From: Sphingobacteriaceae bacterium
Lineage (GTDB): Bacteria; Bacteroidota; Bacteroidia; Sphingobacteriales; Sphingobacteriaceae
DNA: 64,000 bases
NCBI GenBank assembly: GCA_947458875.1
Contig: CANGZD010000002.1
Coordinates: 1-64,000, forward strand
Direction: 5' to 3'
Positions 54,630-63,515 of this stretch are shown here, piece after piece (positions within the stretch are counted from its first letter, which is position 1; each line of letters starts with the position of its first letter). The position numbers and the translations under genes were made by a program. The notes beneath the pieces were generated by a model. That model saw only the letters and a list, made by a program, of their open reading frames with translations. It was not told the origin of the DNA and did not search any database.

Positions 54630-56210
54630 TTAGCGGTCGGCAGGGAAGTCATTTTTTACGTCTACCACCGGAGCTTTATCGCGGTTTACCAAATCCCATC
54701 CGGTGTAAAATACGAGTCTTGCACGTTTGGTTAAAGCCTCGAAATTGATCTTGCCAATTTCATCGCTGGCTTTGTGGTAATCTTCGTGTACACCATTAAA
54801 ATAGAACACAATTGGAATACCGTGTTTGGCGAAGTTGTAATGATCAGAGCGGTAGTAAATACGCTCCGGATCGTTTGGATCATTGTATTTGTAATCAAAG
54901 TTGAGGCGGGTGTAAGTTGCATTTACATACTCGCTGATCTTGTGCAGATCGGTGCTCAGTTTATCAGAACCAATCACATAAATATAATCCGGGTTATCTT
55001 TGTGAGCCTCATCTACACGGCCAATCATATCGATATTCAAATTGGCGACGGTTTTATTGAGCGGGAAAACAGGGTTGTCAGAGTACCACTCAGAACCCAA
55101 TAATCCTTTTTCTTCCCCTACCACCGTAAGGAACAAGATACTGCGACGTGGTCCATTACCTTCTGCTTTTGCTTTTACAAAGGCTTCTGCAATTTCCAAT
55201 ACGCCGGTTGTTCCAGAACCATCATCATCGGCACCATTGTGGATCTTATCTGCACCTTCTCCGTGTACACCCACGTGGTCGTAGTGCGCACTGATTACGA
55301 TGATCTCATCTTTCAAGTCTGAACCTTCCAGGAAACCTAACACGTTTTCAGCTTTAACCGGCGTTACATTTGAAACGATATTGGCTACCATAGCGGTTTT
55401 GATGGTTTTGCTATCTGGTTTACCAGCTGCAGCAATTTTAGCTGTTAAGTCCGTAATGCTGCTTTTCGATTTGGCAAGCATTGCATTGGCCACTGCTGCG
55501 GAAACGGTAATTACCGGAGCTTGACTTGGCTGGTTCGCTTTGTCTAAAACCATTCGGGCATTTTTAAGGTAAGCACCCATGCGCTTCAGGGTGTTTTCCA
55601 TATCTGGATTGAACATGATGATCAATGCCGGATTTTTGCTTTGCAGGTTGCGCATACGCTTGTTGCTATTCCATGAAGAAGCTTTCTCTGTTCCGGTGAT
55701 GATGGATTTGCCATTCACAAATGGTTCTTTCTGTGCAGAGAACAAAACAACCTTCCCTTTCAGATCTAAACCTGCCAATTCGTTGAATTTTTCATCTTCA
55801 ATACCATAGCCAACAAAAACAATTTCTTTTGCTTCTTTGTTAGTGTTGACTTTAGAGGTAGAAGCATAGAAGTCTTTAAAGTTTTCAAAGCTTTGTTTAC
55901 CTACTTTCAGTGTAGAGTTGCCTGGGGCAATTTCATTGAGTCCTACTTTTTGAAAATAAGAACCGTTCACCGGTGCTTTTAGGCCTAAACTCTTGAAATG
56001 TGCAGCAATGTATTCTGCCGCTTTCCACGCACCCGATTTGCCGGTTTCTCTGCCTTCATAATCATCAGAAGCTAAAATAGACAAGTGCTTGTAAGCATCT
56101 TCTTTAGTAATACTGCTCCCGTACTTAAGAGCAGTTTTATCCTGGGCCATGCCACTACTGTTGAGCAACAGGGCGGCCGCAAGTATTAAAATGGAACCTT
56201 TGTGTTTCAT
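54630..56210 (-). CDS. M28 family metallopeptidase
   Basis: Secreted zinc aminopeptidase of family M28. I start it at the Met opening the signal peptide MKHKGSILILAAALLLNSSGMAQ; the ORF-track start at 56366 runs 52 residues back over the rpiB region. A PA-type insert lies around 100-250. The di-zinc site is visible: SAHYDHVG, NGADDDGSGTTG with the bridging aspartate, VVGEEKGLLGSEWY with the catalytic glutamate, IDMIGRVD, and the late YRSDHYNFAKHGIP. About 526 residues. Exported peptide scavenging is the likely role. Confidence 0.93.
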   Translation of the reverse strand: MKHKGSILILAAALLLNSSGMAQDKTALKYGSSITKEDAYKHLSILASDDYEGRETGKSGAWKAAEYIAAHFKSLGLKAPVNGSYFQKVGLNEIAPGNSTLKVGKQSFENFKDFYASTSKVNTNKEAKEIVFVGYGIEDEKFNELAGLDLKGKVVLFSAQKEPFVNGKSIITGTEKASSWNSNKRMRNLQSKNPALIIMFNPDMENTLKRMGAYLKNARMVLDKANQPSQAPVITVSAAVANAMLAKSKSSITDLTAKIAAAGKPDSKTIKTAMVANIVSNVTPVKAENVLGFLEGSDLKDEIIVISAHYDHVGVHGEGADKIHNGADDDGSGTTGVLEIAEAFVKAKAEGNGPRRSILFLTVVGEEKGLLGSEWYSDNPVFPLNKTVANLNIDMIGRVDEAHKDNPDYIYVIGSDKLSTDLHKISEYVNATYTRLNFDYKYNDPNDPERIYYRSDHYNFAKHGIPIVFYFNGVHEDYHKASDEIGKINFEALTKRARLVFYTGWDLVNRDKAPVVDVKNDFPADR

Positions 56211-56235
56211 GTTTATGATTTTGGTTAAGATTGAT

Positions 56236-56673
56236 TTAACAAGAAATTTTATCGACCCGGTTTTGGTGTCTTCCACCTTCAAAATCGGTATTGAGGAACT
56301 TATCGGTAATTTGAAGTGCCAATTCTGGGGTAATAAAACGGGCCGGAATGCAAAGTACATTGGCATTATTGTGTGAACGGGCCAATCCGGCCAGCTCCTC
56401 GGTCCAACAAATGGCTGCTCTTATTCCCTGATGTTTGTTGGCGGCCATGGCTACTCCATTTGCACTGCCGCAAATGAGAATTCCGATGTCAAAATCGCCT
56501 TTTTCTACTGCTTCTGCCACCGGATGTGAAAAGTCAGGGTAGTCTACTGATTCGGTGCTGTAAGTGCCAAAGTCTTTCAGTTCATGATGATGGAGATGTT
56601 TGATTACCAGTGCTTTATAGTCAAAGCCTGCATGATCTGCACCAATAGCAATTCTGTGTTTCCAAGTCGACAT
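56236..56673 (-). CDS. rpiB: Ribose-5-phosphate isomerase B
   Basis: Interconverts ribose-5-phosphate and ribulose-5-phosphate in the pentose phosphate pathway. RpiB features: IGADHAGFDYK at the N-terminus (Asp13, His14), DFGTYSTESVDYPDF, and Cys68 in LICGSANGVAMAANKH, the catalytic base loop. In many RpiB enzymes this loop reads CGTGIG. The length is 145. It lies 25 bases upstream of the M28 gene. Confidence 0.94.
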   Translation of the reverse strand: MSTWKHRIAIGADHAGFDYKALVIKHLHHHELKDFGTYSTESVDYPDFSHPVAEAVEKGDFDIGILICGSANGVAMAANKHQGIRAAICWTEELAGLARSHNNANVLCIPARFITPELALQITDKFLNTDFEGGRHQNRVDKISC

Positions 56674-56731
56674 GAATCAAATGTATGATTTTCATGGAAA
56701 TTAAATCGTAAAATTTTGATGATAAACTTAC

Positions 56732-57601
56732 CTAATTGCGGTAGAACTCAATTTCTCTTTGCGCTCTTTTACGGGCTACTTTGCCCGATACGATGATACT
56801 GATTTCATAAAGTAAGAAGAGTGGTAAACTCACCGTAAACATGGTGAATAGGTCTGGAGTAGGGGTAACGATTGCGGCGATAATGAGGATGATGACCGTG
56901 GCATACCTACGACTGCTGCGCATAAACTGAGGGGTCATGATACCCAGCTTGGACAGTACATAGATAATGATGGGCAGTTCGAAAATGATCCCCGAACCCA
57001 AGGTGAGGGTAGCTATGGTAGAGAGATAGGAGTCGATGGTAATATTGTTCACAATGTATTCGCTCACCGTATAGTTAGCCAGAAAATTAACCGACAGTGG
57101 GGAGATGATGTAGTAACCGAATAAAATTCCCAAAACAAATAACATGCTGGCATAAAACACAAAACCACTCGCCGATTTGCGTTCATTTTCGTGCAAGGCT
57201 GGTTTTACGAAGCGCCAGATTTCCCAAAGCAAGTATGGGAAACCGAGTACAATACCCATGATCAATGAAGAATTCATTTGCAAGGTAAACTGGCCTGCCA
57301 TTTCGGTATTGATGATGTTAAAAGGAATTTCTTTGATGCAGAAATCGGCACCTAAACTGAACTTTTCGGCTAAAATGCACATCATCCTATAGGTCCAAAA
57401 GGAAGGATTTTTTGGCCCCATTACGATTTGATCAAAGATGATGTCGTAATAAACGAAAGCCAATGCGGTGATAGAAACAATCACGAGGGCAGATCGTACC
57501 AAGTGCATTCTCAGCGTAGCCAAGTGGCCAAAAAAGGACATCTCTTCTTCTAGATTTGCCCTCGATCTTTTGGGTTTGCTATTGGCCTGCTCTTCGCTCA
57601 T
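56732..57601 (-). CDS. tatC: Sec-independent translocase TatC
   Basis: Signal-recognising core of the Tat export system. After an N-terminal hydrophilic stretch, EEEMSFFGHLATLRMHLVRS is the conserved family opening, and six hydrophobic helices follow. Other markers are FGYYIISPLSVNFLANY and ELPIIIYVLSKLGIM. The length is 289. It is separated from the two tatA-like genes by 21 kb. It is 6 bases downstream of accC, so it may share the fatty-acid transcript. Confidence 0.95.
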   Translation of the reverse strand: MSEEQANSKPKRSRANLEEEMSFFGHLATLRMHLVRSALVIVSITALAFVYYDIIFDQIVMGPKNPSFWTYRMMCILAEKFSLGADFCIKEIPFNIINTEMAGQFTLQMNSSLIMGIVLGFPYLLWEIWRFVKPALHENERKSASGFVFYASMLFVLGILFGYYIISPLSVNFLANYTVSEYIVNNITIDSYLSTIATLTLGSGIIFELPIIIYVLSKLGIMTPQFMRSSRRYATVIILIIAAIVTPTPDLFTMFTVSLPLFLLYEISIIVSGKVARKRAQREIEFYRN

Positions 57602-57607
57602 GTTTCC

Positions 57608-58948
57608 TTATTCCTTGATTTCGAAAGTCTCCATAAACTTGGTGGTGAATTCACCTTTCCTGAAGTTTGGATCTTTCATTAAACGCTGGTGAAAAGGAAT
57701 GGTAGTTTTAACGCCTTCGATCACGAATTCACTCAAAGCTCTTTCCATCTTATTGATCGCCTCTTCGCGGGTTTGCGCCACGCAGATCAACTTGGCGATC
57801 ATGGAATCGTAATTGGGTGGAATTTGGTAGCCGGCGTAAACGTGTGTATCAACCCGAACCCCATGGCCACCCGGTGAGTGGAAGTTTTTGATGACTCCAG
57901 GTGCCGGACGGAAACCGTTGAAAGGATCTTCGGCATTGATGCGGCATTCGATGGCAAACATTTCTGGTTCGTAATTTTTACCGGTGATGGGTTCCCCTGC
58001 AGCCACTTTGATCTGTTCTTTAATTAAATCGTAATTGATAACCTCTTCTGTAACCGGATGTTCTACCTGAATACGGGTGTTCATCTCCATGAAGTAGAAA
58101 TTACGGTGCTTATCTACCAAAAACTCAATGGTTCCGGCACCTTCATATTGTACCGCTTGAGCGCCTTTAATGGCTGCCTCACCCATTTTTTTACGCAATT
58201 CTGGAGTCATGAATGGAGAAGGTGATTCTTCTACCAATTTTTGGTGACGACGCTGGATAGAGCAATCGCGTTCTGAAAGGTGACAGGCCTTGCCAAACTG
58301 ATCACCCACAATTTGAATTTCTATATGTCGTGGATCTTCCACAAATTTTTCGAGGTAAATACCGTCGTTACCGAAAGCAGCGCCTGCTTCTTGACGGGCC
58401 GAATCCCAGGCTGGTTCAAATTCTTCATCTTTCCAAACAATCCGCATACCACGACCACCACCACCGGCAGTTGCTTTCAGGATGATGGGGTACCCGATTT
58501 CATTGGCGATTTTAATGCCTTCTTTTACATCGCTTACCAAACCGTCTGATCCCGGAATGGTAGGCACTCCGGCTTTTTTCATGGTTTCTTTGGCTGATGC
58601 TTTATCGCCCATGGCATTGATCTGCTCAGGAGTGGCACCAATAAACTTGATCCCGTAATCGCGGCAAATAGCCGAAAATTTAGCATTCTCAGATAAGAAT
58701 CCGTAACCGGGATGGATGGCATCTGCATTGGTTAGCTCTGCAGCTGAAATGATATTAGGAATACTTAAATAAGAATCTTTACTGGGTGGAGGGCCAATAC
58801 ATACTGCTTCATCAGCGAAACGGACATGTAAACTATCGCGATCGGCAGTTGAATAAACCGCAACGGTTTTAATACCCATTTCCTTGCAGGTACGAATGAT
58901 ACGTAAGGCAATTTCTCCGCGGTTGGCAATTAATATCTTTTTAAACAT
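57608..58948 (-). CDS. accC: Acetyl-CoA carboxylase, biotin carboxylase subunit
   Basis: Carboxylates the biotin of AccB with ATP and bicarbonate, the first half of malonyl-CoA formation. Features: the N-terminal [20 protein letters not shown], the ATP-grasp glycine loop [30 protein letters not shown] with metal-binding glutamates, and the C-terminal RMERALSEF-like lid ([14 protein letters not shown]). The length is 446, normal. accB is upstream across 100 bases with unusual short repeats. Confidence 0.97.
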   Translation of the reverse strand: MFKKILIANRGEIALRIIRTCKEMGIKTVAVYSTADRDSLHVRFADEAVCIGPPPSKDSYLSIPNIISAAELTNADAIHPGYGFLSENAKFSAICRDYGIKFIGATPEQINAMGDKASAKETMKKAGVPTIPGSDGLVSDVKEGIKIANEIGYPIILKATAGGGGRGMRIVWKDEEFEPAWDSARQEAGAAFGNDGIYLEKFVEDPRHIEIQIVGDQFGKACHLSERDCSIQRRHQKLVEESPSPFMTPELRKKMGEAAIKGAQAVQYEGAGTIEFLVDKHRNFYFMEMNTRIQVEHPVTEEVINYDLIKEQIKVAAGEPITGKNYEPEMFAIECRINAEDPFNGFRPAPGVIKNFHSPGGHGVRVDTHVYAGYQIPPNYDSMIAKLICVAQTREEAINKMERALSEFVIEGVKTTIPFHQRLMKDPNFRKGEFTTKFMETFEIKE

Positions 58949-58963
58949 GATATCTGATTAATC

Positions 58964-59045
58964 GATTTGTCGATTGGCCAATTTGTCGATTAGCTCATCT
59001 GCCAAATCAATTGACAAATCAGTCTATGGACACATTGACAAATTG
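58964..59045. repeat. Oppositely oriented TTTGTCGATT motifs between accC and accB
   Basis: GATTTGTCGATT (58964) and AATTTGTCGATT (58980) are followed by the inverse forms CAATTGACAAATC (59008) and CATTGACAAATTG (59033). Two copies face each way, so several hairpins are possible. The region has no ORF. Confidence 0.6.
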
Positions 59046-59048
59046 AAT

Positions 59049-59531
59049 TTAAACAGGTTCTACCAGGAATAATGGCTGGTCGTACTCAATAGGGCTGGCA
59101 TTATCTACTAAAACTTTCACAATTCGCCCAGAAACTTCGGCTTCAATTTCATTGAATAGTTTCATCGCCTCAACGATACATAATACCTGACCAGTTTTAA
59201 TTTCATCACCTACGTTTACAAACACCGGTTTATCGGGGCTTGATGAACGGTAGAAGGTGCCGATCATAGGCGATTTGATGGTAATGTATTTGCTGTCATC
59301 CGTTACCGGTGCTGCCGCCGGAGTAGCCGGAGCGGGTGCTGCCGGAACAGGGGCCGCTGCTTGTGGGGCCGGGGCTGCTACAGGAGCTGCTGCGGGAATA
59401 GTGGTATTTACTACGGTTGGCGCCTGATTGGTTTTTATGGTGATTTTGAAATCTTTTTCTTCAATCGAAACCTCATTTACACCTGATTTGTGTACGAATT
59501 TAATGAGTTCCTGAATTTGCTTGATATCCAT
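59049..59531 (-). CDS. accB: Acetyl-CoA carboxylase, biotin carboxyl carrier protein
   Basis: Carries the biotin between AccC and the carboxyltransferase. A short N-terminal domain (1-35) is joined by an Ala/Pro-rich linker (about 46-76) to the biotinyl domain. The biotinylated lysine is Lys124 in [11 protein letters not shown]. The length is 160. A TACTTTTG box reads on the minus strand at 59551-59558, so a promoter may precede it inside the fatty-acid gene run. Confidence 0.97.
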   Translation of the reverse strand: MDIKQIQELIKFVHKSGVNEVSIEEKDFKITIKTNQAPTVVNTTIPAAAPVAAPAPQAAAPVPAAPAPATPAAAPVTDDSKYITIKSPMIGTFYRSSSPDKPVFVNVGDEIKTGQVLCIVEAMKLFNEIEAEVSGRIVKVLVDNASPIEYDQPLFLVEPV

Positions 59532-59550
59532 AGTTTTTCAATTCTAAAGT

Positions 59551-59558
59551 CAAAAGTA
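59551..59558 (-). promoter_or_regulatory. -7 promoter element before accB
   Basis: On the minus strand this reads TACTTTTG, an exact TAnnTTTG element, 19 bases upstream of the accB ATG. No clear -33. Confidence 0.4.
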
Positions 59559-59600
59559 AAAATTAAAAATGGAATGGGTATTTATTTTACCTTTTGAATT

Positions 59601-60590
59601 TTAATAGGCCCATTTCAGGTAAACTGAGCCCCAGGTAAATCCGCCGCCAAAAGCTGCTAAAATCAAGGTATCGCCCTTTTTAAGCTGACTTTCCCATTCG
59701 GCTAAGCATAGAGGGATGGTTCCATTGGTGGTATTGCCATACTTCTCGATGTTTACCATCACTTTTTCAGGTCCTACACCCATGCGGTTTGCGGTGGCAT
59801 CAATGATTCTTTTATTGGCCTGATGCGGAACTAACCAAGCCACGTCATCGGCTGTTAATTGATTGCGTTCCATGATTTCGGCAGCTACATCGGCCATATT
59901 GGTTACGGCAAATTTAAAAACTGCTTGTCCTTCCTGGTAGGCAAAATGCTCACGGGCATCCACCGTTTCATGGCTCGCCGGTTTTGCAGAACCACCTGCC
60001 TTTTGATGCAGGTATACTCTACCCGATCCGTCGCTTTTTAAAATGGCATCTTTAATACCCACGTCTTCGGTTGTAGGTTCTAGCAACACGGCTCCACAGC
60101 CATCCCCAAATATGATGCAGGTTTGTCGGTCTTCGTAATCGATGATGGACGACATTTTATCGCCACCAACCACCAGAACTTTTTGGTGTTTACCTGACTC
60201 AATAAATTGTGATCCGGTGGTTAATCCGTAAATAAATCCCGAGCAGGCAGCATTCAAGTCAAATCCCCAGGCATTTTTCGCTCCAATTTTGTCGGCCAAG
60301 ATATTCGCGGTAGCCGGAAAAGGCATATCGGGGGTAGTGGTACAAAAAATAATGAGGTCAATTTCTTCCGGCTTAATGCCTCTTTTTTTCAATAAGCCTT
60401 CAACCGCCGGGACGGCCATATCGGAAGTACCTAATCCTTCACCTTTCAAGATGTGACGTTCTTTGATACCTGTACGGGTGGTAATCCACTCATCGTTGGT
60501 ATCTACCATGGTCTCTAACTCCTGGTTGGTAAGAATATACTCAGGAACATAGGAATTTACTGCAGTAATGGCAGCACGTAATTTTTGCAT
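59601..60590 (-). CDS. fabH: 3-oxoacyl-ACP synthase III
   Basis: Starts fatty-acid chains by condensing acetyl-CoA (or branched primers) with malonyl-ACP. The catalytic triad is Cys116 in [10 protein letters not shown], His256 in VPHQANKRI and Asn286 in KYGNTTNGT. The length is 329. In Bacteroidota FabH uses branched starters well, which fits the branched-chain E1 gene found 7 kb away, but this is inference. It follows plsX by 12 bases. Confidence 0.97.
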   Translation of the reverse strand: MQKLRAAITAVNSYVPEYILTNQELETMVDTNDEWITTRTGIKERHILKGEGLGTSDMAVPAVEGLLKKRGIKPEEIDLIIFCTTTPDMPFPATANILADKIGAKNAWGFDLNAACSGFIYGLTTGSQFIESGKHQKVLVVGGDKMSSIIDYEDRQTCIIFGDGCGAVLLEPTTEDVGIKDAILKSDGSGRVYLHQKAGGSAKPASHETVDAREHFAYQEGQAVFKFAVTNMADVAAEIMERNQLTADDVAWLVPHQANKRIIDATANRMGVGPEKVMVNIEKYGNTTNGTIPLCLAEWESQLKKGDTLILAAFGGGFTWGSVYLKWAY

Positions 60591-60602
60591 GATCAGGTTC
60601 GG

Positions 60603-61544
60603 TTATGAATTCAATGCGGTCTTGATCTTCTCAACCAGCTTTGATTCAATCATGGTTCTGGAAAGCAGCACCATATTTTTTATGGCTTCCGGACTCGAAA
60701 TCCCATGTCCGATAATTACCGGAGCGTTTACACCCAAAATCGGACTGCCTCCGTATTGTTCGTAATTAAAACGATCAAAGAATTCGTCTTTAAAGCCCTT
60801 TTTCAAGGTCAAAACGTAAAAGGTTTCGGCCAGCTTTAACATGACATTGCCAGTAAAGCCGTCGCACACAATCACATCGGCTTTATCGTTAAACAGGTCA
60901 CGTCCTTCCACGTTTCCAACAAAATTATATTGCTTTTCGGCTTTCATTAAAGGGTAGGCCCCCATGCTCAAGATATTCCCTTTTTCTTCCTCTTCTCCAA
61001 TGTTCATTAAGGCAACTTTTGGATGGCTGATTCCGTAAACACTTTCCGCAAAGATGCTGCCGAGTAATCCAAACTGAGCCAGCATTTCGGGTTTGCAGTC
61101 GGCATTGGCGCCAACATCGAGCAGAATTCCGAAACCACTTTTCAGTTTGGGCACATTGGTGGCGATGGCCGGGCGCAACACTCCTTCAATAGGTTTTACG
61201 CTGAACATAGAACCTACCAACATGGCGCCGGTATTTCCAGCCGAAGCAAAAGAATCAATTTTACCTTCTTTCAGGTACTGAAAACCAAGGCTGATGCTGG
61301 AATTGGGTTTTTGGGTAATGGCTTTGGTGGGGTGCTCGCCCATGCCGATTACCTCGGTGGCATGCACAAATTCAAAGCAGGATGGATCAATTTCATGCTC
61401 GGCCAGAAAAGGCAATGCCTGTTCTATATCGCCAAACAATACAATTTTTTGATCGGGGGATAAGACTTTTTGAGCTGCAATAGCTCCCAAAACGGCTGCT
61501 TTGGGAGCGTAATCTCCGCCCATGAAATCTAAGCCAATTTTCAT
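60603..61544 (-). CDS. plsX: Phosphate acyltransferase PlsX
   Basis: Makes acyl-phosphate from acyl-ACP, the first donor for phospholipid synthesis in the PlsX/PlsY route. The N-terminus GLDFMGGDYAPKAAVLGA, the central FASAGNTGAMLVGSMF and the C-terminal FTGNVMLKLAE segment are family markers. The length is 313. It is part of the rpmF-plsX-fabH order found in many bacteria. Confidence 0.96.
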   Translation of the reverse strand: MKIGLDFMGGDYAPKAAVLGAIAAQKVLSPDQKIVLFGDIEQALPFLAEHEIDPSCFEFVHATEVIGMGEHPTKAITQKPNSSISLGFQYLKEGKIDSFASAGNTGAMLVGSMFSVKPIEGVLRPAIATNVPKLKSGFGILLDVGANADCKPEMLAQFGLLGSIFAESVYGISHPKVALMNIGEEEEKGNILSMGAYPLMKAEKQYNFVGNVEGRDLFNDKADVIVCDGFTGNVMLKLAETFYVLTLKKGFKDEFFDRFNYEQYGGSPILGVNAPVIIGHGISSPEAIKNMVLLSRTMIESKLVEKIKTALNS

Positions 61545-61559
61545 TTCAGAAAATTAAAC

Positions 61560-61751
61560 TTAAGCGACGCTGGTATTTTCGATCACTAATTTACCTCTGT
61601 AATACAAGTTGCCGTCAACAGTGTAAGCACGGTGAGGTAAGTGAACAGCACCTGTAGTTTTGCAGGTAAATAAAGTTGGAGCCTCCGCTTTGTAGTGAGT
61701 TCTTCTTTTATCTCTTCTCGATTTCGAGATCTTCCGTTTTGGATGTGCCAT
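61560..61751 (-). CDS. rpmF: 50S ribosomal protein L32
   Basis: Small ribosomal protein L32, 63 residues, with the N-terminal [19 protein letters not shown] that defines the family. The zinc-finger pattern of L32 (two CxxC pairs) is reduced to one cysteine, Cys30 in [15 protein letters not shown], so this is a zinc-free form. It lies between DUF177 and plsX. Confidence 0.97.
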   Translation of the reverse strand: MAHPKRKISKSRRDKRRTHYKAEAPTLFTCKTTGAVHLPHRAYTVDGNLYYRGKLVIENTSVA

Positions 61752-61764
61752 AGCTTCCTATTTG

Positions 61765-62304
61765 TTAATTCTTGTTTTTTATATTTTTCAGGGCTTCCCA
61801 ACGGGGGTCAGCCAAATCTTCATTTTCTTGTTCAGAAACCGAAAGGCTCTTCAGCTTTTCAATCATTTCCTGGTCGCACCATTGTGTATTCCCCTCTTCT
61901 TCGCAACGCTTAAAGAGCGGAACTGCCAGCATGATGTATTCGTAGATCAATCCCGATACATCCAGCTCATGTTCATTTCGGTTCAGCAGGATGATCTCTT
62001 CTGTATTGTCTTCCAGTAAGTCATCGTTACTAAATTTCACGATTTCCTGTTCGGTTAATTCCACTTTCGTGGGATATTCGGCCAAACACCAATCGCAAGA
62101 CTGAAAAATCTCACCTTTGATTTGGAAATTGAGGAGCATCATGGTCTCCTGTTTATCCAACTCCAGTGAAATCTGCAGTTTCCCGTTTTGAACCAGCGAA
62201 TATTCAAATTCCTTAAAAAACGATTCGTCAATGTCGAAATCGAATGGATGTTTACCGATTTTTAAGCCGGTAAATGGAATTCGGTATTGCTGTAAAGCTT
62301 TCAA
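61765..62304 (-). CDS. yceD: DUF177 (YceD) family protein
   Basis: DUF177/YceD protein, found next to rpmF across bacteria and thought to act in 23S rRNA accumulation in E. coli and plants. The 179 residues include LQISLELDKQETMMLL and SCDWCLAEYPTKVELT with the conserved cysteines, and the late LIYEYIMLAVPLFKRCEE. It lies 13 bases before rpmF, the usual order. Confidence 0.88.
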   Translation of the reverse strand: MKALQQYRIPFTGLKIGKHPFDFDIDESFFKEFEYSLVQNGKLQISLELDKQETMMLLNFQIKGEIFQSCDWCLAEYPTKVELTEQEIVKFSNDDLLEDNTEEIILLNRNEHELDVSGLIYEYIMLAVPLFKRCEEEGNTQWCDQEMIEKLKSLSVSEQENEDLADPRWEALKNIKNKN

Positions 62305-62373
62305 AGCACGACAATTAAGCCTGCAAATGTAGAGAAAATTTATTTAAGCGGGAAGTTTTTTTCAAATTGCTGT

Positions 62374-63429
62374 TTAGTCGCGATCTCTGGACAGTTTACT
62401 AAATTTCAGTGGATTGGCGGTTAATTCTGCAGTTTCGCGACGACTTTTTACAATATGAACAGCTGCGAATACCGCTTCGCGAAAAGATCCTGCATCGGCT
62501 TCGTTTTTTCCGGCAATATCATAAGCCGTCCCGTGATCGGGCGAAGTACGTACAATCGGTAAACCTGCGGTATAATTCACCCCGTTGTGGAAGGCCAATT
62601 GTTTAAAAGGGATCAATCCCTGGTCGTGGTACATAGCAAGAACGGCGTCAAACTGTTTCCAGCTCTGCTTAGCAAAAAAGCCATCGGCCGGGTAAGGCCC
62701 AAAAGCCAATAGCCCTTTTTTATTTGCCTCTTCCACCGCGGGTGCGATGATGGTTTGTTCTTCTTCGCCAATCAAACCTTCATCTCCGGCATGTGGATTT
62801 AATCCTAACACGGCAATTTTTGGTTTTTCAACCCAGAAATCGATTTTGAGCGATTGGTTAATCAGCTCCAGTTTTTTAAGGATCTTCTCTTTAGTAACTT
62901 TTTTGCTCACCTCGGCCACCGGGATATGTCCGGTTACGAGGCCTACCCGTAAATCTTCGCCCATGAGTAACATTAATGATTCATCGGCTCCGGCTTTTGC
63001 CTGTATGTATTCGGTATGACCAGCAAACTGGAAGTTTTCGCTTTGGATATTCTGCTTGTTGATGGGTGCAGTTACCAGGGCATCAATGTCGCCTGAGATT
63101 AAGTCATTTGTAGCTCTTTCGAGCGATAAGAAGGCGTACTTGCCACCAATTTCGGTCGATTGCCCCAATTCAATTTTTACATCTTCCTCCCAGCAATTGA
63201 TCATATTGGGTCTTCTGGGGTGCGCATCCGCCGCTTTGCTGATCACGTTAAAACTGAAATCATCAACCCCCAACGTTTTACGATGAAAAGAGGCCACTTT
63301 GGTATTTCCGTAAACAATTGGCGTACAATAATCGAGGATGCGCTTATCTAATAAGGTTTTGATAATCACTTCCAGCCCGATGCCGTTTACATCACCAATA
63401 GAAATACCAATTTTGACTTTATCACTCAT
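62374..63429 (-). CDS. pdxA: 4-hydroxythreonine-4-phosphate dehydrogenase
   Basis: Pyridoxal-phosphate synthesis in the DXP-dependent route; it produces the amino-ketone used by PdxJ, which also needs DXP from the dxs step. I start it at the Met in MSDKVKIGISIGDVNGIG (63429); the ORF-track start adds 11 residues. Metal-binding histidines are in FAGHTEYIQ, GLNPHAGDEG and AMYHDQGLIP. About 351 residues. It is divergent from rsmA across 86 bases. Confidence 0.96.
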   Translation of the reverse strand: MSDKVKIGISIGDVNGIGLEVIIKTLLDKRILDYCTPIVYGNTKVASFHRKTLGVDDFSFNVISKAADAHPRRPNMINCWEEDVKIELGQSTEIGGKYAFLSLERATNDLISGDIDALVTAPINKQNIQSENFQFAGHTEYIQAKAGADESLMLLMGEDLRVGLVTGHIPVAEVSKKVTKEKILKKLELINQSLKIDFWVEKPKIAVLGLNPHAGDEGLIGEEEQTIIAPAVEEANKKGLLAFGPYPADGFFAKQSWKQFDAVLAMYHDQGLIPFKQLAFHNGVNYTAGLPIVRTSPDHGTAYDIAGKNEADAGSFREAVFAAVHIVKSRRETAELTANPLKFSKLSRDRD

Positions 63430-63515
63430 AATTTCCTGCAAAATAAGTAAAAGCGATGGCAATGCGCCAAATACTGCTTAAACTTTCCTTAATTTGTCTT
63501 CAAATTACCGATTCG

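Noticed and set aside
56211-56366. N-terminal 52 residues of the M28 ORF
   Set aside because: They overlap the end of rpiB and come before a clear signal peptide at 56210.
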